A program made the translations under genes and the position numbers. Below the pieces are notes generated by a model. That model did no database searches. It saw nothing but the letters and a program-made list of their open reading frames with translations, and was not told where the DNA came from. Positions 1 to 10,791 of a stretch of DNA of 64,000 bases are shown here, in pieces. The first letter of the stretch is position 1, and every line of letters starts with the position of its first letter. The DNA lies in assembly GCA_020055645.1 (NCBI GenBank), contig CM034549.1:3410001-3474000 (forward strand), read 5' to 3'. Source of the stretch: Tomocerus qinae. Its lineage: Eukaryota; Arthropoda; Collembola; Entomobryomorpha; Tomoceridae.

Positions 1-652
1 CAGATTTTTCAGTGTTAAAGATTTTTCGAGAAAGAAGTTACAATAACTACTGGATCAAAATGCGATTCCATCTAGCCAGTCTCAGTCTCAGTCAGACAAA
101 TAAATAAATTAGTAATTTTGAATTGAGTTGAAAATATTTTTGTTATTCGCAGACTTTATACTTTATACTGCATGCTTGCCATGGATGTGATGTGATGACT
201 TGATGACTACAGAGTGGGGTATCACAAAGTTATCATTCATAAAGATCACTTGCAGTCTCAGCGAATAAACTCAATTAAATAATAATAAACTCAATTAAAT
301 AATAACAAACTCAATTAAATAATAACAAGTAAGGCAGCACAGCCTCTTTAGTGAATGGTGACTTCCGCATGACGAAGCGAAGAGTGGGCCCCTCCTTCTA
401 TCTAGAAATATTTTACACCATGGAAGATTAGTAGGTTATTTCAAACATTTTGAGGCATCATGTTGCCCGGTCCGGTAGTTTACAGTTCAAATATTCACTT
501 TTTCGCATCTGGATGACAAATCCTATAACTTGCCCGGTACTCTACTGTGGGTGTGTAATGTCACTATGTCTTACTCAGGGTTGCGTTGCTGTGGATAAAA
601 AGTAAAATAGAAGGGTTGGTTACAAAAGTGGGACCAAATTAGTTTCTTTCTG
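1..652. other. Spacer without recognised gene
   Basis: No reading frame with recognisable similarity is visible. The only structure noted is a short 20-bp tandem repeat at 264-326, listed separately. From about 643 the sequence grades into a degenerate first unit of the 32-bp array. Confidence 0.6.
264..326. repeat. 20-bp tandem repeat, about 3 copies
   Basis: The unit AATAAACTCAATTAAATAAT occurs at 264-283 and 284-303. A third copy with one change (AACAAAC) follows from 304. It is a simple AT-rich minisatellite. Confidence 0.85.
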
Positions 653-1285
653 GGCAAAACCAATTTCTCTAGAACAAAACTGGACAAAACTAATTTCGTC
701 TAGAACAAAACTGGACAAAACTAATTTCGTCTAGAACAAAACTGGACAAAACTAATTTCGTCTAGAACAAAACTGGACAAAACTAATTTCGTCTAGAACA
801 AAACTGGACAAAACTAATTTCGTCTAGAACAAAACTGGACAAAACTAATTTCGTCTAGAACAAAACTGGACAAAACTAATTTCGTCTAGAACAAAACTGG
901 ACAAAACTAATTTCGTCTAGAACAAAACTGGACAAAACTAATTTAGTCTAGAACAAAACTGGACAAAACTAATTTCGTCTAGAACAAAACTGGACAAAAC
1001 TAATTTCGTCTAGAACAAAACTGGACAAAACTAATTTCGTCCAGAACAAAACTGGACAAAACTAATTTCGTCCAGAACAAAACTGGACAAAACTAATTTC
1101 GTTTAGAACAAAACTGGACAAAACTAATTTCGTTTAGAACAAAACTGGACAAAACTAATTTTGTCTAGAACAAAACTGGACAATACTAATTTCGTCTAGA
1201 ACAAAACTGGACAATACTAATTTCGTCTAGAACAAAACTGGACAAAACTAATTTTGTCTAGAACAAAACTGGACAAAACTAATTT
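653..1285. repeat. 32-bp tandem array, about 19-20 copies
   Basis: A 32-bp unit repeats head to tail. Its core is AACTAATTTCGTCTAGAAC followed by AAAACTGGACA. Most copies are identical. Variants include TTAGTCTAGA near 942, GTCCAGA at 1038-1072, GTTTAGA at 1100-1136 and GGACAATACT near 1180-1215. The variants are clustered toward the right end, as expected if the left part was homogenised more recently. The right edge of the array is the insertion point of the transposon at 1294-2818. There are no unique spacers between units, so this is a minisatellite. Confidence 0.95.
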
Positions 1286-1293
1286 CGTCTGGC
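1286..1293. repeat. Target-site duplication (left), 8 bp
   Basis: CGTCTGGC lies directly left of the terminal inverted repeat at 1294. An identical 8-mer lies at 2819-2826. Confidence 0.85.
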
Positions 1294-1360
1294 CAGGCAT
1301 CGAAAAAATTTAAATTTCCACAGTAACAAGCTCCTCCCACTTTCTAATTTCCAAACTTTA

Positions 1361-1411
1361 GCTCCGCCCCCAAGCCACGCCCCCTTCGGGGGCGTGGCTT
1401 GGGGGCGGGGC
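1361..1411. repeat. 24-bp G/C-rich hairpin inside the hAT-like element
   Basis: The stem GCTCCGCCCCCAAGCCACGC plus CCCC (1361-1384) pairs with 1388-1411 around a TTC loop, with a single T/G mismatch at 1363/1409. It stands out as a G/C island in AT-rich sequence. Its outer part GCTCCGCCCCC recurs in the hairpin at 2712-2754. Confidence 0.95.
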
Positions 1412-1429
1412 TAATCCAAATTTCCAGTG

Positions 1430-2520
1430 CAACATGAATTTTCTATTAATTAATTAATCCTTCACAGCCTGCGTTTTAAAAAAATTTCCCATCAATTTCC
1501 ATTTTATCTCAAAATTTCCAGTTTTCTCCAAATTTCCATTTTCACTCAAATTTTCCAGTGTACAGTGTACCCCAAATTTCCATTTTATACCAAAATTTCC
1601 AGGTTTTCCAAAATTTCCATTTTATACCAAAACTTCCAGGTTTTCCCAAATGTTCATTTCACACCAAAATTTCCAGTTTTCCTCAAATCTCCATTTTATA
1701 CCAAAATTTCCAGTTTTCCTCAAATTTCCATTTTCACTCAAATTTTCCAGTTTATTCCCAATTTTCTAGTTTTGTCTAAATTTCCATTTTATACCAAAAT
1801 TTCCAGTCTTTCCCAAATTTCTATTTTATAACAAAATTTCCAGGTTTCCCAAAATTTCCATTTTATACCAAAATTTCCAGTTATCCTCAATTTTCCAATT
1901 TATACCGAGATTTCCAGTTTTCCCCAAATTTCCATTTTATTCCAAAATTTCCAGTATCCCCAAATTTTCATTTTATACCAAAATTTCCAGTTTTCCTCAA
2001 ATTTCCCGTTTTTCCCAAATTTCTATTCTATTTTTACTCTAATTTTCCAGTTTCTTCCCAAATTTCTAGTTTTGCCTAAATTTCTTATTTTCACTCAAAT
2101 TTTCCAGTTTCTTCCCAAATTTCCATTATATACCAAAATTTCCAGTTTTCCCCAAATTTCTATTTCACCTAAATTTTTCAGTTTTTTCCCAATTTTATAG
2201 TTTTCCACACAATTTCATTTTCACCCAAGTTTCCAGTATTTTTCAAATTTTTCAGTTTTTCTCTAAATTGCAATGTAAACCCAAATTTCCAGTTTTTCCC
2301 TAAATTTCCAGTTGTTCCCTAAATTTCCAGTTTTTTCCAAATTTCTGGTTTTCCCCAAAATTCCAGTTTTTTCTTCAAATTTCCCTTTCCCCAAATTTCC
2401 AGTTGTACGGCATATTTCTAATTTTGCTGAGAAATTTTATTTTTTACCAAAATTTCCAGTTTTTCCCAAATATCCAGGTTTTCTCTAAATTTTCAGTTTT
2501 CCCCAAACCAATTCCCCAAA
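1430..2520. repeat. Degenerate TTTCCAGTTTTCC array
   Basis: This stretch consists of dozens of diverged units of the form CAAATTTCCAGTTTTCCCC or CAAAATTTCCATTTTATACC, with a period near 17-25 bp. Long open frames here are by-products of the repeat and encode low-complexity peptides. It forms the body of the hAT-like element. Confidence 0.9.
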
Positions 2521-2711
2521 CTGCATTAATTAAAAATTAGCTATAAATGCGTACTCGACTCAAAAGGCCATACTCATTTTTCATGGTTCCATAAAAAACC
2601 AATTTGCATTCAGTTTCAAAAAATTTAAATGGTCAAAACAATTTTGCCGAGCCCCAACTTTCCGATTTCCAGCTTTTAAATTTCAAATTTCCACACTTCA
2701 CATTCCAATTT

Positions 2712-2754
2712 CCACACTAAGCTCCGCCCCCTTCGGGGGCGGGGCTTAGTGTGG
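2712..2754. repeat. 20-bp G/C-rich hairpin, related to 1361-1411
   Basis: The arms 2712-2731 and 2735-2754 pair around a TTC loop with one mismatch. The core GCTCCGCCCCC matches the outer stem of the left hairpin. The two hairpins sit near opposite ends of the same element, so they are probably a subterminal inverted feature of it. Confidence 0.92.
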
Positions 2755-2818
2755 GAGGAGCAAGGGTTGATTTCCACAGCAACCTCGTTGCAAGGTTGCA
2801 AGAGATTTTCGATGCCTG

Positions 2819-2826
2819 CGTCTGGC
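2819..2826. repeat. Target-site duplication (right), 8 bp
   Basis: CGTCTGGC follows the right terminal inverted repeat directly and is identical to 1286-1293. Confidence 0.85.
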
Positions 2827-3700
2827 AGATGGAATTCGAAAGTAAAGTAATTTAAAATGTCAATATGGTTTGCATCATATTATTTTCATGGTATATGATA
2901 ACTTTGTAGGAACCCACTCTGTAATTTGTAACTAAATAGTACACGCAGCATCACAATAAATAAAGATAATCATACCTATATATGTCGCATCATGTATGTC
3001 TGCCTCTATTTATCTATCTGTTATCGTTATCTATGTTCTACACCATGGGTCTGGCGGCTTTTTGTTGCAATGTGCAAGCTCGAATGCTTACAACAATTAG
3101 CCCTCCAAGGGTTAACACTATTTCAAAATTAAACCAAATTTTGATACAGAAGCATTTTGTTAAGCAAAAGTACTGGTAGCCTAGTAATAAGTACATATAA
3201 AAATATAATATGATTAAACCCTCTCATGCTAGTTTCTGGCTCGATTTACCAGCGAGTCGACTAGGCTCGTCTCCGCGATATTAACGGGTTAATTTCAAAA
3301 AGACTACTTTTGCTATCCCCAGTCCGTGGAGTGTATCCTTAAAACAAAAATTGAAACAGCAGTGCAGTACCAATACCAAGCCAAACCGAGCCGTCCAAAG
3401 TCCTATGTCCAACGATGGCTCCAAAAAAATTTGAACGCTCCAAGCCTATGAACCCCAAATTGGAGCGCATTGAACCCGAAACCAACAATTTAAAAAATTC
3501 CATCGAGTAGTGAAAATGGAAAATGAAAAATCTCAAATTCGGTTCGGTTTTAGAGGAACCTCTTTGGTTCGTCAATCCTCAAGTAACAACAGTGCAGTAA
3601 TAAGAAGTCGGATCGTCAGTCGGATAATTTTTTGGCAGGATCGGTTCGAATCGATCACTTTTGTAGTAGCTCTGGTTCAGTTCGGATGGAATCGCTTAAA
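2827..3700. other. Spacer without recognised gene
   Basis: No gene is supported. The segment from about 3360 to 3700 carries diverged words such as GGATCGGTTCGAATCG that recur at the right end of the next array, so it is probably part of the same repeat domain. Confidence 0.5.
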
Positions 3701-4335
3701 ATTTTGAATTACAATTACAGCGACTCGGATCGGATCAGATCGCTTAAAATTTTGAATTACAGCCACTCGGATGGGAACGCTTAAAATTCTGAATTACAGC
3801 AACTCGGATCGGATCAGATCGCTTAAAATTTCGAATTACAGCAACTCGGATCGGATCAGATCGCTTAAAATTTTGAATTACAGCAACTCGGATCGAATCA
3901 GATCGCTTAAAATTTTGAATTACAGCAAATCGGATTGGATCGCTTAAAATTTTGAATTACAGCAACTCGGATTGGATCGCTTAAAATTTTGAATTACAGC
4001 AACTCGGATCGGATCAGATCGCTTAAAATTTTGAATTACAGCAACTCGGATCGGATCAGATCGTTTAAAATTTTGAATTACATTACAGCAACTCGGATCG
4101 GATCAGATCGCTTAAAATTTTGAATTACAGCCACTCGGATGGGAACGCTTAAAATTTTGAATTACAGCCACTCGGATCGGATCTCTTAAAATTTTAAATT
4201 ACAGCCACTCGGATCAGATCGCTTAAAATTTTGAATTACAGCTACTCGGATCGGATCAGATTGCTTAAAATTTTGAAATACAGCGACTCGGATCGGATCA
4301 GATCGCTTATAATTTTGAATTACAGCGGCTCGTTC
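3700..4335. repeat. Variable-length tandem array (31-45 bp units), about 16 copies
   Basis: Each unit contains CTTAAAATTTTGAATTACAG followed by CAACTCGGATCGGATCAGAT. Copies lacking one GGATCNGATC block are about 31 bp (for example near 3925-3990), so unit length varies by loss or gain of the GATC-rich part. Flanking sequence on both sides (3600-3660 and 4336-4490) has diverged GGATC and TTCGAATCG words. It looks like a satellite or the body of an old repeat element; no terminal repeats were found. Confidence 0.9.
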
Positions 4336-4900
4336 GGATCAGATGAGTAAAAATTTTTGTTGGGCCGGATCGGTTCGAATCGCTAAAATTGTTTGGGAGG
4401 TTCGGTCCGGATCGATTACATATTGCAATAGCTATGGATAGGAACGGATCGCTTAAATTTTTGAATAATAGCGACTGGTTCGGATCGCCGATCATGAAGT
4501 TGCATGTGTGCGAGTGAGGCCTGCTGTGCTGACAGACGGACATAATAATAAACTGTTGGCAAACAGGCGTATACGCAGGATCGAAGCGGGAGATTTAAAA
4601 AAAAATTCTGATGTTCTGGTTGTCCTTCGATAATAAAATGCACGCATATTTTGGAACGACATAACTTGTTTCAAATCTGCTTTTTGCATATTGTAGCACA
4701 TGTATTCAGCCACAATCAGTTATCATTAGAATCAAGGCAAATAGACAGATTCCTGTCTCTTCCTCCCCCCATACCCTGCCCGTATCAGGTGGGTTCTGTA
4801 GAGAAAGTCCTATAAAATAGTTTGAAATTTTATATGGGACTTTCTTTTGAATTAGTCCCATTCCGGAATCCCATTCCTGTCCCAGATCAAACTGCTGGTA

Positions 4901-4908
4901 GTCATGAA
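4901..4908. repeat. Target-site duplication (left), 8 bp
   Basis: GTCATGAA sits directly left of the transposon end at 4909 and is identical to 5160-5167. Confidence 0.85.
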
Positions 4909-5159
4909 CAGGGAACAAAAAAGGACCTTTTTTGCCTTTTACCTTTTTTGCCTTTTTTATAAAAAAGGTAGGAGGAAGATTTTTAAAAAGCAGTCCTTTT
5001 TTGCCTTTTTACCTTTTTTGATGTAGCAGAGTGCCCCATTTACTTCACTTTACATGTAAATAAGGTAAAAAAGGTAAAAAGGTAAAAAGGACTGCTTTTT
5101 TAGAAAAAGTAGTGCTTTTTACCTTTTTTGTAAAAAAGGAGTACCTTTTTAGTTTCCTG
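4909..5159. mobile_element. Non-autonomous hAT-like MITE, 251 bp
   Basis: The left end CAGGGAACAAAAAAGG and the reverse complement of the right end, CAGGAAACTAAAAAGG, are imperfect terminal inverted repeats. The element is bounded by the exact 8-bp duplication GTCATGAA. Inside is a large foldback built from AAGGTAAAAAGG-like words, including the perfect 17-bp arms 4985-5001 and 5084-5100. It has no coding capacity. The size, ends and duplication fit a hAT-type MITE. Confidence 0.85.
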
Positions 5160-5167
5160 GTCATGAA
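5160..5167. repeat. Target-site duplication (right), 8 bp
   Basis: GTCATGAA follows the right end of the 251-bp element and matches 4901-4908 exactly. Confidence 0.85.
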
Positions 5168-5289
5168 TATCCACCCTTCAGGAGTCAATTAACACCAAGC
5201 TAAATAGTGATATCTTGTCGATTTTGTAGATTCCACGATAAAATGTTTATTCCAAATAGTTAACTTCAATTCTTCACCATGTGTCAACA

Positions 5290-5460
5290 TGCAGAACTAA
5301 ATCAATTCCTAGTAGGCTGTAAAGCTGGAAAGAATGGAATATGTCATTTAATAATGAGTAGGGATGCATTCGGCAAGTCAGCTGGAAATACAAATTCAAT
5401 ATAGTAACGTGACTTAAACAATACCTAAATAGTAATATCTTGTTGATTTTGTAGATTCCA
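5290..5460. repeat. Diverged copy of the 274-bp repeat
   Basis: The words TCAATTCC, CTGTAAAGCTGGAAAGAAT and TTAAACAATACCTAAATAGT appear in the same order as in the copies at 5581 and 5855. The middle is diverged, so this is an older third unit. Confidence 0.65.
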
Positions 5461-5580
5461 CTTATTACGCCATCTAAAATGTAGGGTTATAGTTGGAGTC
5501 TTTGGTCCAACAGTCTGGGCGGGAGTTGATGGTATTGGTATTAGAGTATTCATATAAGTTTGGAGTCAACATGCAGAACT

Positions 5581-6120
5581 CAATCAATTCCGCACCAGGT
5601 GACTGTAAAGCTGGAAAGAATCGAGTATCACGATTAGGATTATACCCGATTAATAATTTTTTGGATTTCAATACAAATTGAATATAGTATTGTGATTTAA
5701 ACAATACCTAAATAATGATTTGTGACAACCGTAGTTAACTGCACTCAGCACTGATGAATCCCACACGTGTATTTATAATGAAGTGACGATGGACGACCAT
5801 TTCCATTATATTTTGACAATTTTTACGATAAAATGTTTCAAACTAATCCCAACCCAATCAATTCCGCACCAGGTGACTGTAAAGCTGGAAAGAATCGAGT
5901 GTCACGATTAGGATTATACCCGATTAATAATTTTTTGGATTGCAATACAAATTGAATGTAGTATTGTGATTTAAACAATACCTAAATAGTGATTTGAGAT
6001 AATTGTAGTTAACTGCACTCACCACTGATGAATCCCACACATGTATTCATAATGAAGTGAAGATGGACAACCATTTCCATTATATTTTGACAATTTTCAC
6101 GTTAAAATCTTTCAAACTCT
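5581..6120. repeat. Tandem duplication, 274-bp period
   Basis: Copy 1 (5581-5854) and copy 2 (5855 to about 6120) both start CAATCAATTCCGCACCAGGT. They stay closely similar through ACCCGATTAATAATTTTTTGG, GTAGTTAACTGCACTCA and the closing AAATGTTTCAAACT-type end. A further partial repeat of the last 37 bp follows at about 6122-6160. No gene is encoded. Confidence 0.9.
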
Positions 6121-6601
6121 TATATTTTGACAATTTTTACGATAAAATGTTTCAAACTGTATTTAACTAATCACAATGGACAAAAATCCTCTTCTTTAGC
6201 CAATTTTCACTTTTGGGTTACAATGCAGTGACAATATTGTTGCAATGAAACGAAAATTGTATTCAACTAATCGTTGCTCTAGAGAAGCTATTTTATATTG
6301 CATTTGTCTCCCGCAGTTTCAGAGCATGTTAATACCAGCGCGGTGTGTAGTCTCTTAGATAGCTCAGCTCATTCACAGTCCTCTATGTTATACGCTGTCT
6401 GTCTCACCTGCCGTACTATTACTGTCTGCCTCACCTGCTGCACTTTTATAATTTCCACAAAGCAGGGGATGCGTCGAATTTGAATTTTAATGATAACTGG
6501 TTGATCCTGAATATATATGCTACCATATGCAAAAAACAGATTTGGAATAAGTTATGTCGTTGCAAAGATATACGTGCTAATAAAGTACCAATAAAATTAG
6601 T

Positions 6602-6632
6602 GGACGACCAGACGACCAGACGACCAGACGAT
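6602..6632. repeat. 8-bp microsatellite (ACGACCAG)n
   Basis: About four copies of GACGACCA run in tandem, ending in a degenerate GACGATCG unit. Confidence 0.85.
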
Positions 6633-9600
6633 CGCCAGAGTGACAGCGACAAATTCATAAGGATACTAAGCAAAGCTTCGATCCTAATAATATTATAGAA
6701 TTTGTGCAAGGTGATACAGGGTTTCCTAGAGTGCAGTGCACTATGCATAAACACGAAGTGAAAGAGTGAATGGTTTTACTTGTGTCCCTGTGCAAGAGTT
6801 TGGGGAAGAAATCAATAAGGGAGGGAGAAGTAGTGGGTGGTTGGGTGTTATCTGTGTATGGGATTTGAATGTTGGAGATGTTTGGGGATCGGACGGAAAG
6901 TTCGTCTGCCAGGTAATGGCGTTTTGAATAGGTAGGAGGTAAGTCGATTATTTTGTGTTTCTCAAAATTCTATATTTTTGTCCAGATTTTCACATCGGAA
7001 ATCAATTACTGTCAATTGTTTCCAGAATTGAATAATCACGAAATCAAAAAAAGGCTCTTTATTTTATCCATTCATATAGTTTTCCACCTCTACTACCTAT
7101 TATTCACTCTCGTTGTGGTGTAGTAGGTCATAGGTACTTCAAAAGTGAGCTTTTTGTTGGTTTAGTCGTGTCTTGTTTACACTTGGCATGACTTAACTAC
7201 TGTTTTGTTACTTTATTTTTATTTTCAACTCTTATTTCGTCTTTGTTATACTCATACTAAATTTATTCTTGTGACAAGTGCTTGGACTGAAACGAAATAT
7301 TATTCTTGAATCAGTTACAGATGCTGCTGACTGGAGAATTTGACTCATTTTGTTGGATCTAATCTATCATATAAGCTGTCCTACGGCTGTGTACAGCATT
7401 GAGGAAAAAGGCTTTTCAAATAGGCAGGAAGGACGGAGTTATTTTCCAAACGGCGTTTTCTACGTCTGCAGCCATTCGAGAAATTGATGGTTTTTATGAT
7501 CAATCAAAAAACAATTATATAGTAGAAGATCTTCTGATTCATAAACAATTAGCCACATTGTCACCATCGACGCCGTATTTGGAGCCAAACGCCAACTCAA
7601 GAAAAATTTAGATGACACTTATGATGCCATGGAGCCCAGCAAGAGCTGCCCTTAGTTTTTTCATCTGATTTTCCAAGTGTCTTCCCCTCACTTTGCATTT
7701 TGTCGATATTTGAAATCGATAAATTGCAGTCATAGCTCGTGTTACTGGAAGGTGATTTGATATGTTTTCCAAATACATACTCTTCGAAGTTTTCATTACT
7801 TCTACATAATTGCGACAGACAAGACATAATACCTACATTGATTGATTTCTAATTAATTTTTGTTAAAGCATAGATGTAATATTATTATTAATTCGTTACA
7901 TTACAAGAACATTGTTATCTCTTATAACATATGTAAAATTACCTAATTAGTTCTAGTATATAGTTCAACTTGTATACATGGCGATTATAAAGTTCAAAGT
8001 AGCTCATTCTCGTCTTCATCATTTTTCAAGTTATTAAGCCAAGAAAAGAGGCAGAAAGGCAAGGAAAGAATCCTTAAATAGAGAATCCATCATGGCGTTC
8101 CATGTAAAAGATCTTGTTTGTTATTACGTAACGTTATAAATATACTACATTTTAGCGTAGCTTCCATTGCTGGGCTATGAAATATATGTTTAAAAGTAGG
8201 TGCCTAACTCAAACCCAAAGTAATTCCAATCCAATTCCCTTTGTATCCACTTTTGTATGCCATGTTTATGTGAAGAGAAACTACGCATCAGCCTGACTTG
8301 ACTTGGGGGATGGGGATTGCCATTTCTAACCTTAACTCGACTATTCAAAGCAGACACGACAGGGCTGCCAAGTTGAAAATTCTTTGAAGCACTCGTGAAT
8401 TTTCCAACTCCATTCCAAGCATTCAATCTTGCTAGGCAACGTTGTATGTGCGGGTGGCACACTTTCATGATGTTCTCTCTCTCTCTGTCTTCCCAAAGAA
8501 CCATTCTGCCGTCGAAACGATAAAACTTGTTTGTGAGCTAAAGTAAAGCTAAAGTTGCATGTTAAGCAAAGCAAGCAGAGCAGAAGGCTAAAGCAGTACA
8601 AGCAAGTGCAATAGAGTCTGGCTACGAGTCCACAAAACCAACCATACATTCACAGCAGAGAGCAAGTTATAAAGAAACTGTGGATATATAGCGTAGCCAC
8701 ACACTATTGCTCACAAATCCTCCGCTATGTCGCTCAATATCATTCCTCCCTGTCCCAAACTCTTTCCACCATTGTAATAATATAATACAAACGTATGAAC
8801 CATCCCTTATAGTCAGTTATACGCTCTTGTCCTCTGGCAAAGCGAAATTATCTACTCCAAACTTGCCTACATATACAAAGTTGCACATTACATTTTGAGA
8901 AAGCAGTCTGCAAAGCAACCAAGAAAAAGTCCATGCAAAAGTCAATGTTGAGTCGATTGAACTGAATCCCCCTTGCTGTTCGTCGAGTCGGGTAAAGCGA
9001 AGACGAACGATGAGAATTGTGTTGAGCTGTAGGAACGGCCACTACTCACTCCAAGACGAGATTCATTTAGAATGTCAGGGGGCGACGTTAAAAAATATAC
9101 ACTAACTAAAACTCAGCAGCGAGTCTGCACTATTCTAAAATGCTGACTATAAGCAACTCTTTCACATTTTCATTCGCGTATACCCATGTAATGCAAAATG
9201 TATGTACATTGTATCGTACATACATAATTGTATACGCTATAATAATATAACACATCCCACCAAATCCTAAATGGTCAGGTATGGTATAATGTTTATTTTA
9301 TAGGTAGATAGACAGCAATGTATAAATGCTTAGACGATATTTCATTCAAATCAGTCTATTGCTGTGTGCACTTTATCTGTGCACATTAGAATTGTAATGT
9401 AATGAATGCACTTGTTCTTACGCTCTCAAGTCTTGTCTGTCAACATTTATTCGTTCATGTTTGCAGTTTGTGCAAAGTAATGTACACAATGTATTAATAC
9501 TCGGGTTATTTATTTTTACAAGCCAAATGTATGCATTGTATTGTAACTATTAGAAGGCTGTTATTACTTGTTCACATGACACAATGGCCACTGTATCTAT

Positions 9601-9685
9601 TTTGTATGGGATAGCACTTTTTGTATGCATGTTTATGCCCATACACAATAAGTATATATATGTAGCTGTATAAAACTATGCGAGT

Positions 9686-9727
9686 TAAGAATATTTTGAT
9701 ACAGATATCTTTATCAAAATACTCTTA
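9686..9727. repeat. 16-bp hairpin
   Basis: TAAGAATATTTTGATA (9686-9701) and TATCAAAATACTCTTA (9712-9727) pair with one mismatch around a 10-nt loop. The function is unknown; it could be a remnant of a foldback element. Confidence 0.75.
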
Positions 9728-10208
9728 TTTTGCATGCAGTATCTACAGTAAATACAATTTTACATTTCTTTTACATGTAAAAATGGAGTAGTCTTAGACC
9801 AGACAGGTACAGGATCTCTACAATGTTATACTAGCAATATTATGGTTTAAATAGGGCAAAATATTTTTTTACATATTTTTATAATATGTTTACATTTACT
9901 TGTATTGGTTTCAGGAAAGAAGCGCAACGCAACCCCTTTTTTCTCTGTCGTTGACCGACTCATTTAGTCGCTAGAATAATGGGTGATTGATAAGACTAAA
10001 ATCTATTTTGAGATTATTGTGATGTAATGTTATAATATGGTAATCATCCCCATTTTATTTTGGGGATTAAGTATTGACACTGACAGGAATTGTTGGACTT
10101 CTTGTGATTAATGAAAATTTTTGGTAAAGTGGTACTTAAAGTACTTATTGTTGACAAATAACAATGCAAAATACGTACATTAAAACATAATGCATTGTAT
10201 GTGCATTA

Positions 10209-10216
10209 TGTATATG
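10209..10216. repeat. Target-site duplication (left), 8 bp
   Basis: TGTATATG precedes the inverted repeat at 10217 and is identical to 10792-10799. Confidence 0.85.
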
Positions 10217-10791
10217 CAGTGTACAAAATTTACCACTTTTTAGCCTTTTTTACCATCACAGTGGTAAAAATGCACTTAATGGTAAAAATGCATTTAATGG
10301 TAAAAATGGTAAATTTTAGCGATTGATTAGACAGCTGAGTACAGATACACTAGACTTCCTAAAATATAAGTTATAAAACATTATTTTCTTTGAAATATTT
10401 CCAATTAGCCCCTTAAGCAATTAAATTAGTCATATTTACTTGATTGTACACCAAAAAGATTGTATTTGGTATCGCCCATTTAAAATTGATGCTAATTTAA
10501 TTGCAATTAATTTCTCAATCGGCAAGGGTTGTTAGCGCCCCCATTGGTTGAATCCTACTCTGATTGCTGAACACTTATCAAATGTGACAACAATGATCAT
10601 CTGCTAAGCTATTTCATACTTTCGCACCGAATTTTATTCAAAATTCAAACACGAAATTTAAATGAAACTATTTTTTACCATTTTTACCATTTATACCACT
10701 TACCACTACTTTTTAGGTAGTGGTATTTAACGTTAAATACCATTAAAAACCACTTACCACTGGTAAGTAGTAAATGGTATTTTGTACACTG
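10217..10791. mobile_element. Non-autonomous hAT-like MITE, 575 bp
   Basis: Perfect 13-bp terminal inverted repeats, CAGTGTACAAAAT at 10217-10229 and its complement at 10779-10791, are bounded by the exact 8-bp duplication TGTATATG. Subterminal regions on both sides are rich in TACCACTTTT, GGTAAAAATG and related words in inverted orientation. No transposase frame is present. The ends differ in sequence from the other two elements, so it is a separate family. It lies about 0.8 kb upstream of the PNUTS start codon. Confidence 0.88.

Larger units (their letters stand above)
1294..2818. mobile_element. Non-autonomous hAT-like transposon, 1525 bp
   Basis: The element has perfect 13-bp terminal inverted repeats, CAGGCATCGAAAA at 1294-1306 and its reverse complement at 2806-2818. 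It is bounded by the exact 8-bp direct repeat CGTCTGGC. Ends beginning CAG with 8-bp target duplications are typical of the hAT superfamily. A second, subterminal inverted match is GCTCCTCCCAC near 1330-1340 and its complement at about 2751-2761. No transposase frame is present. The interior is a degenerate array of AAATTTCCAGTTTTCCCC-like units, plus two G/C-rich hairpins near the ends. It inserted at the right edge of the 32-bp array. Confidence 0.85.
6161..10208. other. Spacer without recognised gene
   Basis: No gene could be identified. The longest frames (7399-7611 and 8341-8649 minus) have no recognisable domain and no supporting splice context. Features seen are a (ACGACCAG)n microsatellite at 6602-6632, poly-TAC/TAT tracts near 9190-9290, and a hairpin at 9686-9727. 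Confidence 0.5.

Noticed and set aside
653-1285. Regular short repeats resembling a CRISPR array
   Set aside because: The 32-bp units run head to tail with no unique spacers, and the surrounding genes are eukaryotic and intron-rich. It is a minisatellite.
1361-1411. G/C-rich hairpin as a transcription terminator
   Set aside because: It lies inside a transposon in an animal genome with no upstream gene. It is better explained as a structural part of the element.
1558-1831. Open frames encoding Phe/Pro/Tyr-rich peptides
   Set aside because: They are translations of the TTTCCAG repeat in different frames, with no domain and no conservation expected.
3643-3653. GGTTCGAATCG resembling a tRNA B box (also at 4372-4382)
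   Set aside because: No A box, acceptor stem or cloverleaf surrounds either copy. Both belong to the repeat domain rich in GGATC and TTCGAATC words.
7399-7611. 70-codon frame as a possible small gene
   Set aside because: It begins with TTG, has no recognisable similarity and no supporting signals.
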